64,000 bases of DNA from an uncultured Lachnospiraceae bacterium (GTDB taxonomy: Bacteria; Bacillota; Clostridia; Lachnospirales; Lachnospiraceae): assembly GCA_910578885.1 (NCBI GenBank), contig CAJTSH010000015.1, positions 1 to 64,000 on the forward strand, read 5' to 3'. This document shows positions 41,501 to 53,200 of this stretch, one piece after another; position 1 is the first letter of the stretch; every line of letters starts with the position of its first letter. Under the pieces are notes generated by a model. That model had not been told where the DNA came from and ran no database searches. It saw only the letters and a program-made list of their open reading frames with translations. The translations under genes were made by a program, and so were the position numbers.

Positions 41501-44500
41501 TTATTTACTGATTTTAATCTTGATTGTTGCTTTCTTTTTGCTTCCATCTGTAGCAGTCGCAGTAATTGTTACCGTCTTGCCCTTTCCTGCCTTATTCGCA
41601 GTTACAACGCCCTTGGTGCTTACCGTTGCATACTTCTTATTGCTCGACTTCCACTCTACGGTCTTATTTGCTTTCGTAGACTTTGACTTCTTGTCAATCT
41701 TCGCAGTCAGGGTCACCGTTGCCTTTACCGTCAGCTTCTTACCGGCTTTCACTGTCTTAGTCTTTGCCGTCAGTTTTACCTTTTTAACAGCCTTATTCAT
41801 AATCGTGATCTTGTAAGTAGCTTTCTTGTTGCTTCCATCCTGTGCAGTTGCAGTAATCGTAACTGTCTTTCCTGCTCCTGCTTTCTTCGTGGTTACAACA
41901 CCGCTCTGGCTGACTGTTGCATATTTCGTATTACTGCTCTTCCATGTCACTTTCTTTTTGGATGCATTAGCCGGAGCAACATTTGCCTTTAAGGTAATCT
42001 TCTTGCCTGCCGCAATCTTCTTAGAGTTTCCGGTAATACTAACCTTGGTTACCTTAACCGCATTTGCAGTCCATTTTGCAGTCAGCGTCAGATTAGAATT
42101 TACCGGCGTATTGAAGTTATATGCTGTTGCCCCGTTGTACCAGCCTGCAAATGTGTAACCGCTTCTGGTCGGCGCCGTCGGCGTTTTTGCTGTTTTGCCA
42201 GCCTCTACAATCTGGGCTGCCACGCTTGTTCCACCGTTGGAATTAAAGGTTACGGTGTATTTTGTTGTCTGCTGTGATGTTGTGGTGATTGTTGCCGTTA
42301 CAACAGAACTTTCCTTACTATCATCATAATCGTCATTACCTTTTGCAATTACTTTGTAGTAATATGTTCCAACTGCCAGATTCTTATCTTCGTATTTCGC
42401 TTCCGTTATGGTTGCAAGGGATGTAAATGTTGTTCCATTCGTGGATCTCTGCACAAGATATCCAGTTGCATTTGCTACTGCCGTCCATGTTACTGTTACA
42501 TTCTGCCCGGATACTGCGGCTTTTACTCCTGTCGGAACATTCAAATCATCTTTTACCTTGACCGGATCTGCAGAACCTTCATTTTCCAAGTATTCAGCAG
42601 ATTCAGGTGCTGCCACTACTTTATATGTGTACGTATGTCCTTTTTCGACTGCGTCCGTGTAAGTCATCTTGCCATCTGCAGGCTCTATCTTTGAAACATC
42701 AAGTTCGACCGCCTCATCCTCATCGATCGTCTTCCAAAGCTTATAAGAAGCCGCATTCTCAACCATATTCCATGAAACCGTGACAGATGATTTATCTGCG
42801 CTCTGTACAACTGTTACTTCCGGCGCTGCCAGTCTTTTTCGAACCGTAATGGTGCAGGTCGCTGCCTCTGCCGTACTCTTTTCATCTACGACCTGAACCG
42901 TAACGTTTGCTGTACCAAGTCCGTTTGCTGTTACAAGACCGCTCTCTTCATCTACCTCTACGCATGTACCCTCAGAAACAGTCCACTTCAAGGCTTTGAG
43001 ATCGTCGTCTACATTCTCCGGTTCAATCACCGCCTCTAACTGCAGTTCTTCTCCCAAACCAATTTCATATTCCGCGCCCTTTTTCAGCGTTATCTTCGTT
43101 ATACGGACAGCAATTCTGTCGCCTTCTGACTCAGCAGATTCACTCTCTACATAATCCGTATCCTCCGCTGCCGGAAGTGCAGTTACCTTATATTTGTATG
43201 TTTTGCCCGGTTCTACATCTTCATCCTGATAAGAATTATCCGGCGTCAAACCTGCTTCTGAAATCTCTGTATACGTACCGTCATCAACGGATTTCTCCAG
43301 CTTATAGGATGCCGCATGGTCTACCGCTTCCTTCACGCTTATTGTGATGGATTTCTCATCATCTGCAACCGCTGTGGCTATTTCCGGCGTTGCAAGCTGC
43401 TCTTTTACCGTAATCTCACAGGATGCGGATGCCGTGCTCTTTTCATCTTTCGTTCTCGCTGTAATTGTTGCCGTTCCGACTCCAACTGCCGTTACAAGAC
43501 CTTCCTCACTTACAGTAACAACCTCTTCATCGCTGGATTCCCATGTGAAACCAAAGGTTGCATTTTCAGGATTGTTTGTTGCTGTCAGCTTCAATGTTCG
43601 GGAATCAGCTTCTTGCGGCTGAATCGTAATCGTTTCTCTTGTCTTATCCAAAGAAATACTTTCTACATGGATCGGAACCGGTATCGGCTCAGTAGCTTCA
43701 CTCTTTTCACTGTCCTCATACAGCTTTTCTGCCGGATCTGTGTCAGGTATTGTCTCAGACTCGTTCACAGCAACTACCTGATAGCTGTAATATTTTCCAA
43801 CTTCTACATTAGTATCGTTATATGTAGTTTCCGTTAATCCTTCGGCAATGAGTTCCGCTTCTCCTGCCGGTTTTTCTCCCACTGTGCGGTAAAGATTATA
43901 CTTATCCGCATGGTCAACCGCATTCCAGCTTACCTCAATACTCTTTTCTTCTGTCGGCTCAATACTTGCTGTTACGGTCGGCGCTTCAAGCTTACCTGTT
44001 ATTACAATCTTACAATTTCTATGATACTTGTCATCCGTATTGCCTGCTGCCTCGGCTTCATGTGCATGCGCCCATACCGTTACAATTCCAGGTGCAAGCG
44101 CAGTCACTTTACAATTACCGTCAATTTCTTTTAAGGATACAAATTCCTCTGCACTGTCACCCGTTGTACCCTCTCCATGTCCTTTCACAGCGGTCCATGT
44201 AATATTTTCCACTGCATTCGCCGGAAGTTTCTGTACATATAGATCCAGTTTGTCACCTACTGACATACGTGCCGTTCTCTGGCTGAGCAGAATACGTGTT
44301 AAAGTAGGATCTTCCATTGTTACTGTACCTGGAGTATAGACTTCAATCTCCCGGATTCCACACTTCGCATATCCCACCGTCTTTGTTACAGTAATTCTTA
44401 CATGTTGAGCACGCTGATATGCAAATGCGCACTCTATCACAGCTTCTTCCACTTCCTTTGCGTCATTCTGATCTGCTACCTGTACATAATCATTCCCGCC

Positions 44501-46996
44501 TTCCGGCAGCACCGAAATTACATATTCTGTGGCTTTTGTTATACCCCGCCAGTAAACCTTTACTTTATTTATATTATAGACATTGCCTAAGTCGACATCG
44601 AAAGTCATATTGCCTACAGGTTGCTCACTAGCCGATTCACTATCGCCTCCGTCAGCCACCTTGGATTCCCAGAAAGCATTTGCATCCGTGGCAACTCCAT
44701 CCGTCAACATTTCCAAATTTCCAGTCTCTGTTTCTGCCGATGTCGTCACCTTTTTCCCAAGCGCAATATTCGTACCAAATGTATTCACCGTTCCAATTGC
44801 AATCTGCTTTGTTGCCGCACTCTTTTCTCCAAGTGTATAATCGCTGCCTTCTGCTGGAGCAGCCGCTACCTTATAGCTGTAATAATTGCCCAGCTTTTCA
44901 TCTGTGTTAATAGTGTCTGTATAGCGGACCGTTGTGTCCTCAACAACAATACCTGATTCGCCTGCCGACAAAAGCTCAAAGTCCTTTTCGGCAGCGTCCT
45001 TTCCCTCGGCACGGTAAATCTGATAAGTATCCGCATTGTCCACTTTGTTCCAGTTCAGCGTAATCTCATCCTCATCCGTCTTTTCTGCCGTTACATCTGG
45101 CGTTGCAAGCTGTTCCTTCACCGTAACAGCACAAGAGGCTGTTACACTTTCATTTCCTTCCGCCCATGCCGTGATCACGGCGGTTCCTGCACCTTTCGCA
45201 GTCACATACCCATTCTCATTTACGATTGCTACCGAATCATTGCTGCTCTTCCAGAGCACTCTATCTGTTGCTTCAGCAGGCTCCTTTGTCACCCGTAACT
45301 GCAGAGACTCTGCTTTCCCATTCCGGATTCCCAGTGTTGCCGCCGCCTGACTCATTGTGAGACTCGTGGTTGCCACTTCGATAGTAACAGGCTCTGAGTA
45401 ACTCCATTCACTTGCCGCTTTTAAGTCTTCTGCCGTCCCTTGATATGCCTTTACACAGTACTGGTAAGATCTTCCCGGCAATACCATTTCATCTGTATAT
45501 TCCGTGCTCCCAAAATTCTCATCAATTTGTTTTATCCAAGTCAGCGCTTCATTATCACGCCTGCGCCGAAGAATATATTTTATATCATCCCCTGCCTCTT
45601 CTGGCATTGTCCATGAAACCTTAATGATGTTCTCGCCATTTTCTCCCTTGCTTGCTTTTGCCGTTACTACTGGAGACGCAAGTTCATCTGCAAGTGTTAC
45701 ATTGACGGAATTCTTCTTACCACCTGCACTTGCTTCAATTGTCGCCATTCCCTGCCCCACAGCAGTTACAAGTCCGTCCTTCGATACTGTTGCCACCTGC
45801 TCGTTACTTGAGCTCCATGTAATCTCTGCATTCTCCGCATTCATGGGAAGCGCCTGTGCATAAAGCTGTAAAGTAGCACCTATTTCGCTAAATGCATATG
45901 TCTCCGTTCTGCTCAGGTAGACATCCTTCACAGTCAATTCATCTCTCTCATACAGTGCTTCTACTTCATATATCTTAATTCCCCAAACTGCCACGATCGG
46001 TTCTGTCATGGTTATCATAACATAACGCGCTTCTATTTCTCCATCATTGCTGGGACTCACTTCTACATCCAGATTCTCATTGCTGTCCAACTCTACCGTA
46101 CCCCACGTCGTCCAGTAATTCTCATCGTCCCTATTTTCTGGCTTGATTGCCTCTGGATCCGTAGCCGTCTTCACCACGCTTTTTTTGGCATAAGCGCCTT
46201 CAAATCTCCACTTAATCTTGTTAAGCGTTTTTTCCTCTATCAAGTCAATATAACATACTGGGGTAGGTAGGTTTTCCTCACTCAGGTCACCCGTTGTCCA
46301 GAAATCATCATATGAACCATTCGTTAGGTTTTTCGCTGTATCATCGCCGACGGACGCATGTGCCGGCTTCCCCAATGCATAATTCGGGGATACTTCCTCC
46401 TCAACAGTTCCGATTGTATTGACCTTTATTTCTCTTATTGAGAATACGCCATAGGCACGCTCCTCTGTACAGAATATCTTTACATAGCGCACATTATGTT
46501 CTGTAAACGCTGATTTCGTTTCCGTAGTAGCCTCATTGCCGCCCTCGCTTAATGTCGAAACCTTGTCCATTGACACCAATGTCCAATCCTCATTGTTTAT
46601 AGATGTCAGCACCTGATACTCCATTGCCGCAGCAGCATTGCGCCAGTAAATGTTCACACTGTCAACGAAAAACTCTCCTCGCAAATCAATAACAAGCTCC
46701 AGCTTCTTCTTGCCATCCTCATACTCATATCCTGCTTCAAAAGTATTTCCCGTTGTTTCCACTTCTCCATTAATCAGCGCAGATGCTTCTTCACTTTTAG
46801 CTTCATCTTTTTCACCGTTTGCATTTAACACAGTTACAGCTTTATTTTCTGCAACGTTCTGCCCGAACGGATTTCCCGGATCCAGCGCAGTTTCTGCATA
46901 CACTTCCTGCAGCGTTGCCGGCATCACGGATGTTGCAGTCACAACCGCCGCCAAGGCAAACGCTATCCATTTCTTAAATCTCTTTCTTCTTCCCAC
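41501..46996 (-). CDS. Giant secreted F5/8-type C, Fn3, Big_2 and InlB-repeat protein
   Basis: This 1831-residue protein has an N-terminal signal peptide (KKWIAFALAAVVTATSVMPATLQEVYA). Three discoidin (F5/8-type C) domains are seen: about 33-185 (NPFGQNVAENKAVTVL), about 200-340 (NYALGKPAHASVGDD) and a later one at about 755-900 (GTNIALGKKVTTSAETET). They are interleaved with many Big_2 domains (ITWSSSNEQVATVSKDGLVTAVG) and Fn3 domains. Near the C-terminus there is an InlB-type repeat (YTVTFNSNGGTSVAAQIVEAG, GYTFAGWYNG) and two Lys-rich Ig-like domains. No catalytic domain, LPxTG motif or SLH domain is visible. It is likely a carbohydrate-binding surface protein. The start is ATG 46996. Confidence 0.9.
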   Translation of the reverse strand: MGRRKRFKKWIAFALAAVVTATSVMPATLQEVYAETALDPGNPFGQNVAENKAVTVLNANGEKDEAKSEEASALINGEVETTGNTFEAGYEYEDGKKKLELVIDLRGEFFVDSVNIYWRNAAAAMEYQVLTSINNEDWTLVSMDKVSTLSEGGNEATTETKSAFTEHNVRYVKIFCTEERAYGVFSIREIKVNTIGTVEEEVSPNYALGKPAHASVGDDTAKNLTNGSYDDFWTTGDLSEENLPTPVCYIDLIEEKTLNKIKWRFEGAYAKKSVVKTATDPEAIKPENRDDENYWTTWGTVELDSNENLDVEVSPSNDGEIEARYVMITMTEPIVAVWGIKIYEVEALYERDELTVKDVYLSRTETYAFSEIGATLQLYAQALPMNAENAEITWSSSNEQVATVSKDGLVTAVGQGMATIEASAGGKKNSVNVTLADELASPVVTAKASKGENGENIIKVSWTMPEEAGDDIKYILRRRRDNEALTWIKQIDENFGSTEYTDEMVLPGRSYQYCVKAYQGTAEDLKAASEWSYSEPVTIEVATTSLTMSQAAATLGIRNGKAESLQLRVTKEPAEATDRVLWKSSNDSVAIVNENGYVTAKGAGTAVITAWAEGNESVTASCAVTVKEQLATPDVTAEKTDEDEITLNWNKVDNADTYQIYRAEGKDAAEKDFELLSAGESGIVVEDTTVRYTDTINTDEKLGNYYSYKVAAAPAEGSDYTLGEKSAATKQIAIGTVNTFGTNIALGKKVTTSAETETGNLEMLTDGVATDANAFWESKVADGGDSESASEQPVGNMTFDVDLGNVYNINKVKVYWRGITKATEYVISVLPEGGNDYVQVADQNDAKEVEEAVIECAFAYQRAQHVRITVTKTVGYAKCGIREIEVYTPGTVTMEDPTLTRILLSQRTARMSVGDKLDLYVQKLPANAVENITWTAVKGHGEGTTGDSAEEFVSLKEIDGNCKVTALAPGIVTVWAHAHEAEAAGNTDDKYHRNCKIVITGKLEAPTVTASIEPTEEKSIEVSWNAVDHADKYNLYRTVGEKPAGEAELIAEGLTETTYNDTNVEVGKYYSYQVVAVNESETIPDTDPAEKLYEDSEKSEATEPIPVPIHVESISLDKTRETITIQPQEADSRTLKLTATNNPENATFGFTWESSDEEVVTVSEEGLVTAVGVGTATITARTKDEKSTASASCEITVKEQLATPEIATAVADDEKSITISVKEAVDHAASYKLEKSVDDGTYTEISEAGLTPDNSYQDEDVEPGKTYKYKVTALPAAEDTDYVESESAESEGDRIAVRITKITLKKGAEYEIGLGEELQLEAVIEPENVDDDLKALKWTVSEGTCVEVDEESGLVTANGLGTANVTVQVVDEKSTAEAATCTITVRKRLAAPEVTVVQSADKSSVTVSWNMVENAASYKLWKTIDEDEAVELDVSKIEPADGKMTYTDAVEKGHTYTYKVVAAPESAEYLENEGSADPVKVKDDLNVPTGVKAAVSGQNVTVTWTAVANATGYLVQRSTNGTTFTSLATITEAKYEDKNLAVGTYYYKVIAKGNDDYDDSKESSVVTATITTTSQQTTKYTVTFNSNGGTSVAAQIVEAGKTAKTPTAPTRSGYTFAGWYNGATAYNFNTPVNSNLTLTAKWTANAVKVTKVSITGNSKKIAAGKKITLKANVAPANASKKKVTWKSSNTKYATVSQSGVVTTKKAGAGKTVTITATAQDGSNKKATYKITIMNKAVKKVKLTAKTKTVKAGKKLTVKATVTLTAKIDKKSKSTKANKTVEWKSSNKKYATVSTKGVVTANKAGKGKTVTITATATDGSKKKATIKIKISK

Positions 46997-47092
46997 TTAT
47001 CATTACCTCCTTTTCCTCTTTGTGGTCCCCATATCATGTGCATCTAGTCCACTAAAAGATGTCATTTATGCTAATAATAACGTCAATCACGC

Positions 47093-47180
47093 TTTTTTTT
47101 AAGATAATTTTTTTTAAAATAGTATTATTTTTTTATCGTTTTTGGTGTGTCTTTTTTATTTTGGTGTTGTTTTTTTATTA
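47093..47180 (-). promoter_or_regulatory. AT-rich upstream region shared by the two giant genes, copy A
   Basis: This region aligns visibly with 53803-53890, including the minus-strand words ACACCAAAAAC and AATAATACT, about 97 bases upstream of the 46996 start. It suggests a common regulatory leader. It is homologous in sequence, not only AT-rich. Confidence 0.65.
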
Positions 47181-47205
47181 TCATAAATTTGGGAGGAATT
47201 ATAAA

Positions 47206-47241
47206 TTCGCCGCACTCATGCCTCTGCATAAGTGCGGCGAA
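47206..47241. terminator. Hairpin terminator behind the GH16 gene
   Basis: TTCGCCGCACTCATGC (47206-47221) pairs with GCATAAGTGCGGCGAA (47226-47241) around CTCT, with one mismatch. It lies 10 bases past the stop of the 2117-residue gene. The T content beyond it is moderate. Confidence 0.75.
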
Positions 47242-47251
47242 CCAAAATACA

Positions 47252-50200
47252 TTATTTTACTGTTACCTTACATTTTGCTGTCTTTTTCCCTGAAGTCTTT
47301 ACCGTAATGGTTGCGGTTCCTTTTTTCACTGCTGTAATCTTACCCTTCTTGTCGACCGAAACAACCTTCTTATTTGAAGAACTCCATTTCAAGGCATCTG
47401 TTGCGTCTTTTGGTGTCAGCTTTGCTTTCAAAGTAGCTGTTTTTCCAACTTTCAGACTCAGCTTTTTCTTGCTTAACTTCACCTTTGTGGCCTTTACCTT
47501 CACCGTCACTTTACAGGTCGCCTTCTTACCGCTCGAAGTCTTTGCCGTAATGGTTACAGTACCGCCCTTCTTTGCAGTCAACATACCGAACGCATCTACC
47601 GAAACAACCTTCTTATTGGAGCTGGTCCACTTAATCGTATCTGTAGACTTTGTTTTTACAGTCGGTACAAGGTCATAGATGCCGCCTTTTGCAAGGTTCA
47701 ATGTCTTTTTATTCAGCTTAATGGATTTCGCTTTCTTTGCTTTCTTAACAACATATACTTTAATCTTTGCCGTCTTTCCGCTCTCAGTCTTTACTGTGAC
47801 AGTTGCCGACTTACCGCTGGCATTCTTTGCTTTAATCGTTACAATAGGTTTTCCTGTCGTAACAGTCACAACGGATTTATTGGAACTGGTCCACTCCAGC
47901 TTATCCGTACTATTTCGCGGCGTCATTGTTGCTTTTACTTTGACCTTTTTATTCTTTACAATGTAAAGCTTTTTGGTATTGACTTTCACCTTCGTAGAAG
48001 GAATCGTTACCGTTACCGTACAGGTCGCCGTCTTATTTCCGTCAGCCGTAGTGACAGTAATGACCGCCGTTCCCTTATCGACTGCCGTAACTTTACCTGC
48101 AGCATCCACTGTTGCTACAGACTGGTTGCTTGATCTGTAGGTTACATTTTTATTTGTCGCATTTGTTGGCGTTATGGTCGGCGTAAGCGTAGAAACTGCG
48201 CCTTTTTTCAGTGTCAGGCTTGACGGAGTTAACGCCACACTGGTTACTTTCACTGGTTGTGTACTTCCGCCTGGATTTCCGCCCGGGTTTCCACCTGGAT
48301 TTCCGCCTGGATTTCCACCTTGGTTTTCATCCTGACTTTTATCCGTTACCGTTACCGTACAGGTTGCCGTCTTACCATTATCTGTAGTAACAGTGATAGT
48401 TGTGCTTCCCTTTGCAACTGCGGTTACTTTACCGTTGTCTACCGTTGCCACAGCCTCATCGCCGCTCTTCCAGCTCAGACCCGTGGTTGCGTTTGCCGGT
48501 GTAATAATTGCCTTTAAGTCCGCACTTGCGCCTTTTTCCAGCGTCAGAGTTGACGGTTCTAACGATACTCTGTCTGCTTCTATCGGATCCTCATCGTCAT
48601 CAAAATCACCCGGAACCGGATCTCTCCACTTCGCATACAGCTTAATATCACCGGTTCTGTTTCCCGCTATATAAGTCAAGCTCTGAGTAAATTCTTCGTC
48701 CAAATACCAACCGTCAAAAACCTTATCTCTTCCGTCATAAATCGGATCATGCAGTTCTCTTCCTACGCCATAGGTATAAGCCGCTGTATTGTGCGAACAA
48801 AGACTTGCCTCCGGATTATTTAACTCGTAAGTTACACTGTATACCACTGCCTGATAATAAAGCTTCAGCGTTCGATCCTCTATAGGTGCATCCGGGTCAG
48901 CCACTATACTTGTAATCTGTCCTACGACCGGACGGTCAGGAATCTTATATCCGTCTTTTACTTTGTACAGATCACGTGCCACAGCATCTACCGTTGTGCC
49001 CTTCGGCGCCACAGCATCACCGATTGCCGTTCGCACATACTGACCGTTTATCTGGTAATAATGTTCTATTTTGAAGAGACAATAATCTCCGTCTATATCC
49101 ACATCTCCCGACTTAGCCAGAGAAACATCGGAAATTTCAATTGTAAGCGCCGGTATAACAGTATTCGTAATTCCGGAACTTTCAAGAGCCGCCGGCGTCA
49201 TCGGGAACCCGGATACAGCCTCCTCGTCAGCTCCATACAATACCAGATCCTCCGGCGTATTCCCGCACAAAAAGATAATTTTAACAGTCTTGCTCTTTGG
49301 CGTATAATTTACAGCATAAGAATCCGCTGTCCCTGCAAGCTTACGTACAGTTACCTTTTCTCCTTCTATTTCCACGGTAAGATATTTTCCGCTTGGCGCG
49401 GAAGTCTTTGCCTTAAACATCAGCGTATAGCCCACGCCAATCTCCAAGTCTGTCACTTCTGTACTTAGCATCGTTGACCAAGATGCAGGAGTTATGGTCT
49501 TTCCGTCATCATAACTTCCATATGATGTATAGTCCACTGCGACAATCGCCTTTCCGTCCTCATATGTAACGCCGCCGTTATTCTGCTCTAACTGATATAT
49601 TGTCCAACCGCTTCCTCCATTGGCAAAGTTATTGTTTTCAATGTACTCATGCACACCCGGACTTAAAATTCTCTGGTATACTACGTTCGTATCCCTGAAG
49701 CCTTCTGCCTGAATCACAATCTCTTTATAACCGCTCTGTACAAATACAGCTGCCGGAATAGTCACGGTGTTCCCTTCTATTACGGCGTCCTCTATATGCG
49801 TGCCATCAATGATAACCTTTTTCGGAGCCACACTCCATGCATTCTGTACTCCGGACAATTCCAGTGTTACATCATTTCCAAGCTTAACGGCTCCTTTGGA
49901 TTTCAAGGTCGGAACAACAGCCGTTTCATCCTCTGCGGTCAGTTTTCTAATATATACATTATCTACAAAAATCTGATGTTCCTCATTCGGAGTTGCATAA
50001 GAGCCGATACTTTCATCACGTCCAAAGAAGAACTCCAGCTTACTCTTATCTGACCCAGCCTTACAATAGAAGGTGTATGTCGTATATTTATTTCCCGCTT
50101 TAAAAATTTCATATGTACTATTACCACCCGTACTATCGGCAAAATTAATACGGAACGGTCTGTCTATTGTAGAACGGATATCCGCTTTTACAACATACCA

Positions 50201-53200
50201 TGCATCCTTCTCTGTCGGGATTCCGGTCTGCGCCATCTGCAGATCCCAGAAATCATTTGCCCAGACAAAGTCAATGCGGGCTTCCTTCGAAGAAGGCACG
50301 GTGATACTTCCAGCCGCAGTTCCCTCTCCTGCATTAAAGTACGAACCCCAAGACGCCAGTCCATTTGTGAACTGTCCGTTCAAAATCAGGTTGCCGTCAT
50401 TCGGATAAATCGGAATCTGTATATCGGTAAAATCAAATCCCTCCGCTTCAATCCTGATGCCATACATTCCGTCACTTCCAAACGCATCTCCTCGGATAAC
50501 CAGCTTACCGTCATCCATACGAGGAGTAACGGTTGTCCTTTTCTTACTCGGATCCGTAATAATCGCCTTCTTTACAGCACTCAGATAGTTCGATTCTGTA
50601 CTCGCACCATCAAACTTATAATAATTTGTTACAGGTATTACTACATCATTTCCAAGATAGTTCATGCCTGACAAATCAAGATCCGGTGCCTGCATAATCG
50701 GCGTATCAACAACGCAAAGTGAAATATTCCTCACGCTCACAGAAGTTTCTTCCTTCACGCTTCCCAATATGAACTTAAACTCCATGCTTCCTTCTCTGTC
50801 AGCCGTAAAATCCACTGTATACGTTTTCCATTCCAGTGTCGTCTCTAAATCTTGGCTGCAGAGTACATGATAGGAACCGTCTGTCGCCTCTATCTTTGCC
50901 GTAACCGGCTGACCCGCTTTATTTGCCTTTATATCAAACTTCAGTGTATAGTTTAAGCCTTCCGAAATCTGTATCGGATCGGCAATCAGCATCATTTTCC
51001 ACGGATTTTGCGCCCCTGTATTGCGCGCCGGAACCGTACATACGCCATTTGAAACATTTGGCGTCATATCACCGCCACTCTCATTGAAAGTTTTCCATCC
51101 CTGCATACCGTTTGCAAACGTTCCGTTTGCCAACGGATATACTTTCGTATTACTGTAATCCACGTTGTAGTTTGTAAGACGCTTCATGGAAATATTGTCC
51201 AGAACAACTTCCCCGCCCGTGCCTACAACAAACTGTACCGTGCCGTATTTCTCGGCAGCAGTTTCCGGTACGGTAAACTCGAAGCTCTTTTTATTATCGC
51301 CCGCAGACAGTGCAATGCTCTTATTCTCATATACTGTGCCGTCATTGCCAATTACCTTGACGATGATGTTTCTAGCTGCAGCGACAGAAGCGTCAAAGGT
51401 AATCTCATATCCATCCCTGCCCAAAAGCTGTATATTTTTCTGCTCAAATCCCGCATCATTTGACGTACCGCTTACATGGAGCTTTCTTGTATCCTTGTCA
51501 ACCTTTGCCGACACAGATCCAATCGTATCCCAGAATTTGAAACGGGTATATTCTTTGTTCTCATCCTGATTATCACCCTGATCAAAGGTTCCGTTATAAA
51601 TATGTTCTCCGCCCTTAAGCGGCTCTTTCTCAGAGTCTTCCGATGGTCCTTCATAAATACCGATTGCCTTCAGGGAAGCATTCCGGAAATATACTGCGTC
51701 TGTAGTACCTGCTCCTAAATTCAATTCCAGACGGGTTGCATCATCCGTACCCTCTATCATATTGAATCTAAATGTATAAGTCTTCCAGTCCCTTGTCAGC
51801 GCCGCCGGAAATGCATCACTGTATTTCGCCCAGCTTCCGATAAAATTCGTGTATACGTAATCCGACATCTGTACAGTGATATTTTTTGGATTGTCTGCCT
51901 TCGCTTCAAAGGTCAGCTCATATTCATAACCCTCAGTCAACGGAAGCTGGTGCATCAACTGTATAGAATATCCATTTGCACCCGGCGTAGTGATGTTTAC
52001 CTTAGCTCCTTCTTCGGCTGCAGTCACAGTTGCCGCCCCGCCCGTTCCGGTCAAGAGATACCAGCCCTTATTCAGCGGGGTATCACCACTGACTGAATTG
52101 CTGTCCTGTACCGACACATGTGCCTTGGTCAGATCACCTGACAGGAAATTTGTTTCATTCACTACGCCGCCCACCAGAGATCCGGTAGAAGACGAAGATG
52201 CAGGCGTCACCGTCTTCTCGTCTTTACTGTAATCATACATGCTTCCGTCTTCATTGCACAAATCATAGACACGCACATAATCTACTTTCATCTGTCCGCC
52301 ATTTATCGAATTATCAAAATTATCTCCATCATAGTTTCCCCCGACAGCAAGGTTCAGCATGATGAAAAATTCCTGGTCATATGGTGCCGGATATGTAAAA
52401 TTATCTCCGTTTCCTTCCTTAGTGGAGTACCAATTTGTTGCCGTATAAAAACACTCGTCATCTACATACCATCTTATCACTCCCGGAAGCCACTCAACTG
52501 CATACTCATGCTCTTGCGTAAAATTAAAGTTCTGTGCTTTATCACTTGTTTTGTTGCTATCGTACTGACCGCCGCGTGACTTATTGTTCGGCCACGAATT
52601 ACCAAAATGGATTGTTCCATCCACACTGTTCGTGACACGTCCTCTTGCCTCCATAATATCAAGCTCACCGGAAGAAGCCCAACCGCCGTACTTGTCATCC
52701 AACGGCATCATCCAGAACGCCGGCCAGTATCCTGTTCCTGCCGGAAGCGCTATTTTAGCTTCAATACGCCCGTATTTCGTGGCGAACAGCGGCTCCGAAG
52801 TCTCACCGTTGTAGTATGCATCGCCCTTCGTCCAAAGCTTACCGGATGTATAGCTTGTAGAATAACCTGGCGTCGTTTCCTTTTTAGCAGTAATGATCAG
52901 ATGTTCGTCGTCAAATGAAATATTATTACTTCCATTTTCACCACCATCGGTATAATACTCCTTCTCAGCATTTCCCCAGCCGGCAAGGCCATAATTGCTT
53001 CCGTCGCCTGCCTGATAATCCCATTTGGTCATATCAAGCTTCTGGGTATCGAACTCATCCTGCCATTTCAACTTCCATTTCGTGTCCTTACCTGCTGTAT
53101 TTTCACTTTCAGGATTGTCCGGCTCTACGTTAATCGTATGCTTGGTTACGATATCTCCTACTGCCGGCTTCTTATCCACTCCAGTGCTTTCGCCCTCTTC

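Noticed and set aside
43316..43837. Long plus-strand reading frames opposite the giant secreted proteins (41.5-53.6 kb)
   Set aside because: They are antisense to domain-rich minus-strand genes, lack ribosome binding sites, and translate to Cys/Ser/Phe-rich sequence without domains.
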